From JAVBQL01 sp031549085 (GTDB lineage Bacteria; Spirochaetota; GWE2-31-10; MWDO01), in the NCBI GenBank assembly GCA_031549085.1, contig JAVBQL010000013.1, positions 186,001 to 250,000 of the forward strand: a stretch of DNA of 64,000 nt. The letters are read 5' to 3'. The position numbers were made by a program, and so were the translations under genes. Shown here piece after piece: positions 18,078-27,431 of this stretch. Within the stretch, counting starts at the first letter, position 1; each line of letters begins with the position of its first letter. Under the pieces are notes generated by a model. That model saw only the letters and a list, made by a program, of their open reading frames with translations, had not been told where the DNA came from and did not search any database.

Positions 18078-18749
18078 CTATTTTGGTAATTGGTGCTCTT
18101 TTTGATCTTTCTTTTTAATTAACTCTGTTTGTAAGTCTATTACCTCTACAATATAATCCTTATAAAAATCTTTATTCGTTTTTATCTTTGCAATCAATTT
18201 TGTTGCCTCATTAAATTGTCCAGATCGTCTTAACAGATCCAGTTTCACCAACTGATAAGTATCGTACATTTCGCTTGTATTTTCTAATTTATCAATATAT
18301 TCAATTGTTGTATTGATCAGTCCATTTTTTTTATCAGACTCTCGATTTTCCCAAACACTTGATAAAAAGCGCCATATTATATCTTCCAAGTCGTGACCAA
18401 CAATTTCAGACTCTCTTGCATAGTAGTAATATTTTGGCATATTAGGTTCTTTAGCAAAAATATTGTTTGTTTTTAGTTCGGCTTTCAATATCTCTATATC
18501 CTCTTTGTCAAAAGACTTCTCAAAAAAAACAAGATTACACTCTGGACATTTAGGTATTGGAGTTGGTATTGCTGCCGCCCCAAACTTACGAAGATCGAGA
18601 TTTTGTCCAAAAGTGGTATATGACATCTGTGTCCAAGACTCAAACTCTGTACCACATAAAGGACAAGTATACTCCTCATTATTTCCAGTACTAGCAAAGA
18701 GAGCTACAGCAATAATCATATTTAAAAAAACAAATAATATCTTCTTCAC
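18078..18749 (-). CDS. Exported zinc-ribbon protein, DUF2225-like
   Basis: 223 aa. A signal peptide (about 1-19, FVFLNMIIAVALFAS) is followed by a four-cysteine metal site: CPLCG at about 29-33 and CPEC about 40 residues later. The rest is helical, with TPR-like character. The Cys pattern and the region after it (ECNLVFFEKSFDKEDIEILK) resemble DUF2225, but I am not certain. Start is GTG 18749, supported by AGAGG at 6-7 bp spacing. It lies between clpA and aat in one apparent operon; whether it takes part in N-degron proteolysis is unknown, and its export argues against a direct role. Confidence 0.7.
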   Translation of the reverse strand: MKKILFVFLNMIIAVALFASTGNNEEYTCPLCGTEFESWTQMSYTTFGQNLDLRKFGAAAIPTPIPKCPECNLVFFEKSFDKEDIEILKAELKTNNIFAKEPNMPKYYYYARESEIVGHDLEDIIWRFLSSVWENRESDKKNGLINTTIEYIDKLENTSEMYDTYQLVKLDLLRRSGQFNEATKLIAKIKTNKDFYKDYIVEVIDLQTELIKKKDQKEHQLPK

Positions 18750-18816
18750 ACAGAAACCTCTATATTTAATAGAATCAAATCGCTAAAAGTGGCAACTCTT
18801 CTCAAGTAAAACCGTT

Positions 18817-21150
18817 TTAAGCTATGGGACTATCCAACAGTATCTGACCACCAATTTTTAGTTCTCCATTCAGAATTCTTATCCTTGTTGTCCCACCATT
18901 TATCAGAGAACCAAATAGGATCTCATCAACAAAGTGAGTCTTTATCTCCTCTTGAATAACACGCAATATTTCTCTAGCGCCAAATGGAGATGAGACACCT
19001 ATGTTGGATAACCACTCATAGACCTCACTATCTATTTCAACAGAGATATTTTTCTCTTCAAGCTTTTTCTGAAAATCATCTAAATGCTTTCTTGCAACAG
19101 ATAGTCCCATATTAAAATCGAGGTGGTTAAATTCAACTATACCATCAAGCCTATTTCTGAATTCTGGAGAGAAGATACGCTCTGCCTCTTTGCTCATCTC
19201 ACCTCTATCAAATCTGCGCTCACCAAAGCCAACCATATTTTTGCCAACATCCCTTGCACCAACATTGGAGGTCATTATTATTATAACATTGCGAAAATCA
19301 GCTTTTCTACCACTATTATCTGTAAGGGTTGCATAGTCCAATACCTGAAGAAGAATATTATATATGTCCTGATGTGCCTTTTCAAGTTCATCTAAAAGAA
19401 GAACACAGTGTGGAGTCTTTCTTATTGCTTCAGTTAGCAATCCTCCCTCATCATAACCAACATAGCCCGGAGGAGCACCAATTAATCTTGCAACACTATG
19501 CTTCTCTTGATACTCACTCATATCAAATCTAATCAACTTTATTCCCAGTGTATTTGCAAGCTGTTTTGATAACTCTGTCTTTCCAACACCTGTTGGACCT
19601 ATAAATAGCAGAGATGATATTGGTTTGTTTGCATCGTTAAATCCAGCTTTAGATCTTTTAATCGCTTTTACAATTTTCTCTATTGCATTGTTCTGTCCAT
19701 ATATAGTTGACTTTATACTCTCTTCAAGCCCTTTTAGTTTATCAACATCAGTTTCACTCATGCTCTCTTTTGGAACACGGGCAACAAGTGATATAATCTT
19801 CTCTATATCATCTCTTGTGATTACTATCTTTTCATCATTCTTGCTCTCAAGCCTTGCAAGACTTCCAACCTCATCAATTACATCAATGGCCTTATCTGGA
19901 AGAAAGCGGTCATTTATATGCTTGGCAGAGAGCTCTGCAGCCAGCTTGATTATATCATCACTATATTCAACATTGTGATGTTTTTCATATGAGTTTTTTA
20001 ACCCCTTAAGGATCTCAACAGACTCATCAATTGTTGGCTCTGTGATATCAATTTTTTGAAATCTTCTGGCCAATGCCCTATCTTTCTCAAAAAATTTCTT
20101 ATACTCTTCATGGGTTGTTGATCCTATAAATCGGATCTTCCCAGATGTAAGATATGGCTTCAATATATTTGATGCATCAAGTGAGCCATCACTTACAGAA
20201 CCTGCTCCAACCAAGTTGTGGATCTCATCTATATAGATAATAACATTCTTTTTCTTTTCAAGCTCAACCAACACCTTCTTTAGCCTCTCTTCAAAGTCGC
20301 CACGATAGCGTGTCCCTGCAACAAGGCTTCCTAGATCAAGCGAGTAGATTTTGCTGTGCAGCAGATTCTTTGGAACAGACTCTTTTGCAATTAACTGTGC
20401 AAGTCCATAGGTGATAGCAGTTTTTCCAACACCAGGATCTCCTATATGAATTGGGTTATTTTTATTTCTTCTGCCCAAAACAAGTATTGTCTGTTTCAAT
20501 ACATCTGCGCGTCCAATAAGGGGATCAAGACCTCCACTCTTTGCTCTCTTTATTAAATCAACAAAAAATTGCTCTAAAAATTCCTCTCTCTGCTTCTCTC
20601 TGCTCTCATTTACTTCTCTGTTGATTCTTCTTTTGTTCTCTCTTGCTTCCTCTCTACTGCCACTGTTTGTTCTATCAACATTTTCTATAGGAATCTTTAT
20701 ATTATTAGATTTTCCCTTTTTATCCATTTTTTTAGTGGAGACTACTTTCATTATATCAATTTTTTTAACGCCCTCTTTTTCCAAAAAATATTTAGCAAAG
20801 AGCTCCTTCTCTTCATACATCGATATAATAACATCGCCCAAGCCAATAATACTTTTGCCTGCGTTGCTGACATTGTATATAGCTCTTCCAACAATATTCT
20901 GAAAACTAAAAGATGACTCAATTACATCACCACTAGTTTTACTAATTGGGACATGTTTTTTCAAATATATCTCTAGGTTCTTCTTTAATCTATTAATATT
21001 ACCATTGCATGCCTTTATAAGTTCAACCCCCTCTTTTGAAAAGAGTGCCGCATATAAAAATTGCTCTGGTGTTATATATTCATAATTATTTTGTTCTGCC
21101 TGCAGATATGCATATGACATTATCTGAGACAAACCTTCATCAAATTCCAT
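18817..21150 (-). CDS. clpA: ATP-dependent Clp protease ATP-binding subunit ClpA
   Basis: AAA+ unfoldase feeding substrates to ClpP. 777 aa, with a Clp N domain (about 1-145), a charged linker, AAA-1 with Walker A GDPGVGKT and Walker B VIIYIDEIHNLVG, and AAA-2 with GPTGVGKTELSKQ and VLLLDELEKAH. There is no ClpB-type M domain, which favours ClpA over ClpB and ClpC. The arginine-finger region is FRNRLDGIVEF. Strong GGAGG before ATG 21150. It is followed by the zinc-ribbon protein and aat. No clpS is visible next to it. Confidence 0.93.
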   Translation of the reverse strand: MEFDEGLSQIMSYAYLQAEQNNYEYITPEQFLYAALFSKEGVELIKACNGNINRLKKNLEIYLKKHVPISKTSGDVIESSFSFQNIVGRAIYNVSNAGKSIIGLGDVIISMYEEKELFAKYFLEKEGVKKIDIMKVVSTKKMDKKGKSNNIKIPIENVDRTNSGSREEARENKRRINREVNESREKQREEFLEQFFVDLIKRAKSGGLDPLIGRADVLKQTILVLGRRNKNNPIHIGDPGVGKTAITYGLAQLIAKESVPKNLLHSKIYSLDLGSLVAGTRYRGDFEERLKKVLVELEKKKNVIIYIDEIHNLVGAGSVSDGSLDASNILKPYLTSGKIRFIGSTTHEEYKKFFEKDRALARRFQKIDITEPTIDESVEILKGLKNSYEKHHNVEYSDDIIKLAAELSAKHINDRFLPDKAIDVIDEVGSLARLESKNDEKIVITRDDIEKIISLVARVPKESMSETDVDKLKGLEESIKSTIYGQNNAIEKIVKAIKRSKAGFNDANKPISSLLFIGPTGVGKTELSKQLANTLGIKLIRFDMSEYQEKHSVARLIGAPPGYVGYDEGGLLTEAIRKTPHCVLLLDELEKAHQDIYNILLQVLDYATLTDNSGRKADFRNVIIIMTSNVGARDVGKNMVGFGERRFDRGEMSKEAERIFSPEFRNRLDGIVEFNHLDFNMGLSVARKHLDDFQKKLEEKNISVEIDSEVYEWLSNIGVSSPFGAREILRVIQEEIKTHFVDEILFGSLINGGTTRIRILNGELKIGGQILLDSPIA

Positions 21151-21312
21151 TTTTCCTCCAAGAATTTAATTATCAATTGATAAGAGAGCGGCAACACTAA
21201 ATCAATATCAGCATAGTCCCTCTAAAATAGGTAGGGACTACATACACTCTCTCTTCACAACCTTATAACAAAAAAACTCATACTATATATTACTCTTATA
21301 TCCTCAAGAAAG

Positions 21313-23424
21313 TCAATAGAAGCTTTTCAATTTTTTATCTACTTTTTCGCCTTTTCTATTAATATAGATAGGCATTCCCTCTAATAGAGCAAGGGTTTCC
21401 TTATCACTAAAAGAGGAATCTATATAACCATAAATAAATGGTACTACGATACTATTATTTTTATCTATAACTCCCCACTTGCCATTGAGTTTTACAGTAA
21501 CAACTTCTGCTATTCCAAAACCTAGCCGATCCACTTGCTCATATTTACAAGGGATTATTTCATTGCCGTTCACATCTATATAGCCCCACCTGCCATTAAG
21601 CCTCACAGCCGCATAGCTCTCATAGAAACTCATAACATCGTCATATTTGCAGGGAGCTATCTCTTTACCATTTGGGTCTAAAAAGCCCCACTTGCCATTA
21701 AGTGAGACATGATATATCTTCTCATCATAACGATCGCTATATGGGGAGCGATATATTTTATCATATTTACAAGAAATTATCTCATTTCCATTTTTATCTA
21801 TAAAACCCCACCTACCATTAAGCTTAACTTTAGAGAGTCCCTCATTAAAATTCTCAACATCATCATAGATAGGCGGAATAACCTCATCGCCGCTCTCATC
21901 TATAAAGCCCCACCTACTACTTAGTTTGATGGCTGCAAGCCCCTCCCTATATTCATCTACATCATCATAGATTAGGGAAGCAATCTCCACACCCCTCCTA
22001 TCTACAAAGCCCCACTTGCTATTTAGACATACCATAAGAAAATCGTTTCTAGCATAACTTGAAAAATCATATCTCTCATAAATCGCTCTCCTCTCTGATT
22101 CGCTTAAATTGCCATTATAAGAGCGAATGGGAGCAATTTTACCATCTTTATCTACACTACTTACCTTGCTATTAAGCTCCACACGAGCTCTGCCTCTCTC
22201 TACTTCAGAGAAATCACTTACACTATTAAAAATAAGTGGGGTAAGCTCTCTCCCGCCTCTATCTATAAATCCATGTTTGCCATCAAGCTCAACACGAGCA
22301 AAACCATCTTTAAAATCCCATACAAAATCATATCTTGGCGGCACAATTTCAGCACCATTTTTATCTATAAATCCATACTTACCATTAACTCTTATCTTAG
22401 CCAACCCCTCTCTATATTCACCTACATAGTTATGACGTGAGATAAGCTTGTTATAATCTGACTCTCTCTCATAAGCATCATCTACCCCCTCTCTATTCCA
22501 CTCGATATTACCACTTTGATCAATTCTCCCCCATCTGCCACCTTCATACCTACCATAATAACTTGAATCTCTATTAAATTTTCCACCATTTGAGACCTTC
22601 GCATATCCATCAAAAAAATCCTCTACATAATTATAGATAGGAGAAATAATCTCTATACCATCTCTATTTATAAAGCACCACCTATCAGCCTCATATCGAC
22701 CATAGGAATTAAACCCGCCACCAATAGAGACTTTTGCGACCCCCTCTTTAAAAGATCCTGCAGCACTATAAACAAGAGAGACAACCACTTTACCGCTCTT
22801 ATCTATAAAACCCCATCTGCTATTTAACTTGACACTGGCCATCCCTTCAGAAAAATTGTTTGCATCATCATAGATAAGCGGAACTACCTCACTGCCCGAC
22901 TCATTTACAAAACCCCACTTATCATTCAAACTTGCTAGAGCTAGCCCCTCTATAAAAGAGAGAGCAAGATCATATTTATAATATGATTCTTCTAATTTAG
23001 AGGAGTAGACTTCACTATAATTAAATGGAGTACTTTTTCCATTTTTATTTATATAGCCACACTTACCATTTAACTCTACTTTTGCTCTACCCAACTTAAA
23101 ATCTTCTGCATAGTCATAGATGAGGGGAACCTCTACATCACCCTTTCTGTTAACAAAGCCACACTTATCGCCCAACTTTACATAACCAAAACCATCTTTA
23201 AAAGATCTCACTTCATCATAAATAAGGGGAGCAACCTCTCTACCTGCTCTATCAATAAATCCATTTTTATGATATTTATATTTACAGGCTATGCCCTCGC
23301 TATAATCTCCTATGTGAGTATCAAAATCATAAAAATAGAGAAAACAAATAAAACCACAAAATAGAGTAGATGGTAGGATCACAAAAATGGCAACAACCCA
23401 TAAAATTATTTTTTTTATCTTCAT
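21313..23424 (-). CDS. Membrane-anchored WG-repeat protein (about 15 repeats)
   Basis: 703 aa. One N-terminal membrane segment (about 5-30) is followed almost entirely by WG (KWG) repeats of about 35-50 residues, pattern KLNGKWGFIDKNGNEIIPCKYDDV. Some repeats are degenerate (for example KVSSVDKDGK). WG repeats occur in many bacteria and are thought to form a beta structure; no enzymatic function is established. Two shorter WG paralogues lie at 38189-40467. Its upstream DNA contains the parS-like site. The RBS is weak. Confidence 0.9.
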   Translation of the reverse strand: MKIKKIILWVVAIFVILPSTLFCGFICFLYFYDFDTHIGDYSEGIACKYKYHKNGFIDRAGREVAPLIYDEVRSFKDGFGYVKLGDKCGFVNRKGDVEVPLIYDYAEDFKLGRAKVELNGKCGYINKNGKSTPFNYSEVYSSKLEESYYKYDLALSFIEGLALASLNDKWGFVNESGSEVVPLIYDDANNFSEGMASVKLNSRWGFIDKSGKVVVSLVYSAAGSFKEGVAKVSIGGGFNSYGRYEADRWCFINRDGIEIISPIYNYVEDFFDGYAKVSNGGKFNRDSSYYGRYEGGRWGRIDQSGNIEWNREGVDDAYERESDYNKLISRHNYVGEYREGLAKIRVNGKYGFIDKNGAEIVPPRYDFVWDFKDGFARVELDGKHGFIDRGGRELTPLIFNSVSDFSEVERGRARVELNSKVSSVDKDGKIAPIRSYNGNLSESERRAIYERYDFSSYARNDFLMVCLNSKWGFVDRRGVEIASLIYDDVDEYREGLAAIKLSSRWGFIDESGDEVIPPIYDDVENFNEGLSKVKLNGRWGFIDKNGNEIISCKYDKIYRSPYSDRYDEKIYHVSLNGKWGFLDPNGKEIAPCKYDDVMSFYESYAAVRLNGRWGYIDVNGNEIIPCKYEQVDRLGFGIAEVVTVKLNGKWGVIDKNNSIVVPFIYGYIDSSFSDKETLALLEGMPIYINRKGEKVDKKLKSFY

Positions 23425-23530
23425 TATTATATATGATTCCTATTACCTATTTTTAGAAATGTTTTAAAAATTACACCAATAACAAAAAGAAGTCAAATCA
23501 ATTTAAGAGTAACTCTAATTTTTATTTAAA

Positions 23531-23546
23531 TGTTTCACGTGAAACA
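23531..23546. promoter_or_regulatory. parS centromere-like site (perfect palindrome)
   Basis: TGTTTCACGTGAAACA is the 16-bp parS palindrome bound by chromosomal ParB (Spo0J) proteins. It lies between the WG gene and dnaN, at a divergent junction. I noticed no second copy in the window. Chromosomal parS sites typically cluster near oriC, so this points to an origin-proximal location. A neighbouring partial match (TGTGAAACA) follows at about 23550. Confidence 0.88.
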
Positions 23547-23635
23547 TTCTGTGAAACAAGACAATATTAAAACTGATAATAAGTTATAAAAAACCTATTA
23601 AAACTAAAAAAATAACTTGTAAATAATATTAAACT

Positions 23636-23674
23636 CTGTTAATATCAATCAAACGATATGACTAATATTAACAG
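23636..23674. repeat. Inverted repeat in the dnaN upstream region
   Basis: CTGTTAATAT (23636-23645) and ATATTAACAG (23665-23674) form perfect 10-bp arms with a 19-bp spacer. The 23425-23806 gap is otherwise AT-rich, with TTATTAACA at about 23731, one mismatch from a DnaA box; I do not see a cluster of consensus DnaA boxes. Confidence 0.4.
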
Positions 23675-23806
23675 AATCTAGTAATTATTTTATAGGTAAA
23701 TGTGCCAAAATAACACTACTTAAAGAAGTTATTAACATATTAACAGGACCTACTAAATTTACTACTAAATTTAAATTTAATATTAATTAATAGGAGATGT
23801 AAGTAA

Positions 23807-24922
23807 ATGGAAATCATCTGTTCTAAAGAGAGCCTTATAAAATCATTAGGCATAGCAGAAAGCGTAATATCTACAAGAAACAACATATCTGTTTTATCAA
23901 ATGTACTACTTGAAACAACCAATGACCTAAAGTTAAAAATATCAGCATTTGACGTAACTCTAAACTTTATATCAGAAATAAACTGCGATATAATAAAAGA
24001 GGGAAAAATTGGAGTGAATTGTAATAGATTGTATTCAATAGTGAAAAAGCTTGAATGTGATGAAATTGAAATAAAAGTAAATGAAAATAATGAAGTAACC
24101 ATTTTGCCAAAAAGAGAATTCAAGACGAGCAAATATATGCTTAAAGGTATTGACAACAATAAATTCTCTCCTATATCTATACCAGAAAATATAAACTACT
24201 TCTCTATGAAACAAGATATTTTCCAAAGAATGATAAAGAGAACAATCTTTGCTGTCTCTGATTCTGACAATAGAAGATTTATAAGTGGAATACTTTTTGA
24301 GAAAAACGATAAGAATCTTAGAATGGTTGCAACAGATGGAAAAAGACTTGCATTGATAAATAAGGATATTGTCATTGATGATATTGACAATTGTAATGTG
24401 ATTGTGCCTCCAAAGATTCTTCAAGAAGTTACAAAATTGTGTGGAAACAGTGGGGATTTGATAATATCAATTAGTAATCAATCTATAATAATAAAAATAG
24501 AGAACTTTATATTTATATCAAATCTACTTGAAGGAACATTTCCTCCATACTCAAAGGTAATTCCTCAAGAGCAACCAAACAAATTTACTATCAATAAAAA
24601 AGAGCTCTATAACTCAATAGATCGTATTTCGTTATTAGGTGATAAAGAGTCACATAAAATTATATTATCATTGAAACAAGATACACTTACAATAAATACC
24701 TACAACCTGACTTTTGGATCTGGTGAGGAAATTCTTAATATTGAATATGGTGGAGAGCCAATTGATATTGCTCTCAACTACACATTCATAACAGATTTTC
24801 TTACAGTTGTTGAGAGAGAGAAAGTTGTATTTGAGTTTAAGAATAGCGAGAGTACAATAACAGTAAAAGAGGAAGATAATGTAGATTATATCTATGTTAT
24901 GATGCCTATGTCATTAAGTTAA
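23807..24922 (+). CDS. dnaN: DNA polymerase III beta sliding clamp
   Basis: Ring-shaped clamp that tethers DNA polymerase III. 371 aa, the normal length, with three similar domains. Recognisable parts are FDVTLNFI, VSDSDNRRFISGILFE followed by VATDGKRLALI, and the C-terminal MPMSL. AGGAG precedes ATG 23807. It stands alone: dnaA is not adjacent and recF lies 16 kb away, whereas dnaA-dnaN-recF are often together. A terminator follows. Confidence 0.95.
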   Translation: MEIICSKESLIKSLGIAESVISTRNNISVLSNVLLETTNDLKLKISAFDVTLNFISEINCDIIKEGKIGVNCNRLYSIVKKLECDEIEIKVNENNEVTILPKREFKTSKYMLKGIDNNKFSPISIPENINYFSMKQDIFQRMIKRTIFAVSDSDNRRFISGILFEKNDKNLRMVATDGKRLALINKDIVIDDIDNCNVIVPPKILQEVTKLCGNSGDLIISISNQSIIIKIENFIFISNLLEGTFPPYSKVIPQEQPNKFTINKKELYNSIDRISLLGDKESHKIILSLKQDTLTINTYNLTFGSGEEILNIEYGGEPIDIALNYTFITDFLTVVEREKVVFEFKNSESTITVKEEDNVDYIYVMMPMSLS

Positions 24923-24945
24923 AAATAGATAATTAATTAAGAAAT

Positions 24946-24983
24946 AAAAAAGAGTGAGGATGAAAATCCTCACTCTTTTTTTT
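24946..24983. terminator. Bidirectional intrinsic terminator after dnaN
   Basis: Perfect 16-bp stem (AAAAAAGAGTGAGGAT and its complement) with a GAAA loop and T-run, between the convergent dnaN and phosphoesterase genes. Confidence 0.88.
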
Positions 24984-25064
24984 GATTTCCACATCCAAAA
25001 TATTAAAAAGATAATATGTTTTTAATATAAATTATATATCAAAAAAGATGTGGTTATAAAAAAA

Positions 25065-26834
25065 CTAAAATTTAACATCTGCAAAACGAAGCTGATTTGA
25101 GAAGAACTGCATAGTCTCCTCAGAATCATCAAAATCTGGAAACCACTTAACAATCTTATGGTGGTTCTCTGAATCTTTATATGATATTGCAAAGTTTATT
25201 TTGAATGAATTATTCTTTATTACTCCTATACTTTGAAGGTATTTTTTTGGAATCATTACTTTATAATCTATATATCCATTTTTATCATCTTTTGTATCAA
25301 TCTTTATGCCAAGGGCATTGTAATCAACCTTGTTGCCTTTTGTCATAAAGAAAAATTCATGTGTTCCATCTTTATTTCCAAAAATTAACTCAACATCATT
25401 ATCATCATAGAAGTCTTTTTTGAACTTTTTATCAAATGCTACTATTATAAGATCATTTAATAGTTGTCTATCTTTAGAGATAATATCTTTTTTTACCTTT
25501 GCACCTATAAAGAAGAAGTTTGAATTATAGGAGATTCCCATACTTGCAACACTATTATTCGATGAGCTATCATAAATATTTAGTGGTGCATTTGATATCC
25601 ATTCTTCAATTTTTTTATTAAAATCGATACTCTTATTTTTTATCTTTAATGTCTTTTGAAAAATTATATCCCTTGTAAAAACGATATCTTCACCTTTGGA
25701 ATGTAGATTAAATTTCAATTTTGGAAAAGGTTTTAGATAAAAATCCTTATTCAAAACATCAATATCAAAGGTTAACTTTTTTGTCTCTTTTGGTTTTAAA
25801 TCTATTGTCATCTGTTTTGGAGTTATCTCAAAGGTCTTATCATCAATGTCCCAGCTTAAATCTCCTGTTAGATTTGAATCTACAAAAGGGTTATATAAAC
25901 CAATATTGAATGTATCTTTAAGGTTACTCATAATATGGTCATAGCTTAATATCACATCTTTATTTGCCCTCTCTGCAAAGATATGATTTTGGGTAACATC
26001 TGCTATTTTTGGGTCAACTATTTTGTCTCCAGTTACGACACGATATTTTATATTGTTTCCATCAACTGTTACCAACATAAAATGGTGCTCTCCACCAAAG
26101 TCCTGATACCACTTTCTAAGGTGTCCGCCACCGCCACCAGTGATAAAATAGTCAATGCCATCAATCTTCTCTGTTGGCCCAAAGCTATGTATGTGTCCAG
26201 CAAATACAGCCTTTACCTTATGGCTCTTAAATAGAGGGTGAATATTGTTTTTCCAGAAAAGATAGCGCTCCTCTTTTATTCCTGCAGCTTTGTCTCTATT
26301 CCATATAGGGACATGCATAGAGACAAATATATTTTTATCTCTATTTTTTTCAAGATCTTTTTTTAGCCACTCAAATTGTTCATTTCCTATACTTCCCCAT
26401 ATAGCTTTTTCTATATTGAACAACATAATAAAATGATAATCTTTATAGTCGAATGAGTAGTAAAATGGATTTGTGCCATCACCAAAACTATCAATAAATG
26501 CCTCTCTATAGGTTTTTTCATCATCAGCAATAGGAATATCATGGTTGCCAGGTATTTGATAATATTTTCCTTTTATCTTTGAGGCTGCCTTTTTGTAAGT
26601 GTCCCAATTATCCTTATTTGGCACCTCCCCATACCCTACAATATAGTCACCAATTAGCAGAGTAAAGTCTGGGTTTAGTTCATTTATCTTTTCGATATGT
26701 CCTGTGAATATTTCATAATGTCTATTGCCTTTAGCGGGCTGGGGATCCCCCATTACTGCAAAAGTAAATGGTTCTGAGTTTAAAGTAAATAAAATTGTTA
26801 TAAACATTAAGACCATTAATATTTTTTTATACAT
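25065..26834 (-). CDS. Exported calcineurin-like metallophosphoesterase with C-terminal CBM9/DOMON-like domain
   Basis: 589 aa. Signal peptide at 1-19. The metallophosphoesterase domain (about 22-280) has the usual motifs GDPQP, GDYIVG, GNHD, SMHVPIW and GHIHSFG. After a beta-rich middle (about 285-400), the last 180 residues (KSIDFNKKIEEWISNAPLNIYD...DVELIFGNKDGTHEFFF...FKINFAISYKDS) look like a CBM9/DOMON-type beta-sandwich. Probably periplasmic or surface-located; the substrate is unknown. It lies downstream of the amylase gene on the same strand, but a 600-bp gap with a palindromic element separates them. Confidence 0.85.
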   Translation of the reverse strand: MYKKILMVLMFITILFTLNSEPFTFAVMGDPQPAKGNRHYEIFTGHIEKINELNPDFTLLIGDYIVGYGEVPNKDNWDTYKKAASKIKGKYYQIPGNHDIPIADDEKTYREAFIDSFGDGTNPFYYSFDYKDYHFIMLFNIEKAIWGSIGNEQFEWLKKDLEKNRDKNIFVSMHVPIWNRDKAAGIKEERYLFWKNNIHPLFKSHKVKAVFAGHIHSFGPTEKIDGIDYFITGGGGGHLRKWYQDFGGEHHFMLVTVDGNNIKYRVVTGDKIVDPKIADVTQNHIFAERANKDVILSYDHIMSNLKDTFNIGLYNPFVDSNLTGDLSWDIDDKTFEITPKQMTIDLKPKETKKLTFDIDVLNKDFYLKPFPKLKFNLHSKGEDIVFTRDIIFQKTLKIKNKSIDFNKKIEEWISNAPLNIYDSSSNNSVASMGISYNSNFFFIGAKVKKDIISKDRQLLNDLIIVAFDKKFKKDFYDDNDVELIFGNKDGTHEFFFMTKGNKVDYNALGIKIDTKDDKNGYIDYKVMIPKKYLQSIGVIKNNSFKINFAISYKDSENHHKIVKWFPDFDDSEETMQFFSNQLRFADVKF

Positions 26835-27039
26835 TGAATACTCCTCTATTAATATAGAGTAATTATATAATATATTTTAATTTTTTCATAACATATTTTA
26901 ATTTTTTTTATTGCTGGATGACAATTTTCGCTTATTTTTTGGATAATTATAAGTTAATTTGATAATTAATAGGACATTTATAATAATTAGAACTGTATTA
27001 CGGTCTATTTTGTTAATATTGGTTTATATAGGCTGATAA

Positions 27040-27420
27040 TAAAATATCATTATACAAAAAGTATTATTGTTATATATATTCCTATCCAAGCCTTATTATC
27101 TATTAAGCTTTGTATTTGTATTACTTATCAGCAAGTAGGTATAAAATGAGAAAACGCCACCCAAAAAAGAAGGAAAAAAGAAAAAGTAAAAAATATGTAG
27201 GCTGGGGGTAATACCCCACCTACATATTTTTATTCTTTCTTCTTTCTCTTTTTTTAAGTAGCATTCGCTCATTTTATATTTTCGTACTGACAAGTAAACC
27301 AAAAATGGAGTTTAAATCACTTGTTTGATGTTGTTAGTACATAGTGTGAAAGTAAGCTTTAGAAATATGAGAGCTGCTTGAAATTACTAATAAGTAAATT
27401 GCAAGCAGCAAACATTGTTA
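27040..27420. repeat. Palindromic intergenic element, copy 3 (complete)
   Basis: Left end TTATTGTTATATATATTCCTATCC, TTACTTATCAGCA box, purine arm, apical hairpin (ATGTAGGCTGGGGGT / ATACCCCACCTACAT, about 27194-27226), pyrimidine arm, GTAGCATTCGCTCATT, and TACTGACAAGTAAACC. It fills most of the 26835-27431 gap. The remaining 26835-27040 is AT-rich with no gene seen. Confidence 0.85.
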
Positions 27421-27431
27421 AAAAAAATTAT

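Noticed and set aside
19625..19978. 117-codon plus-strand frame inside clpA
   Set aside because: Hydrophobic serine/leucine-rich shadow of the clpA coding strand.
23547..23806. oriC with DnaA boxes
   Set aside because: Only a one-mismatch candidate (TTATTAACA) was seen; no cluster of TTATCCACA-type boxes, so only parS is claimed.
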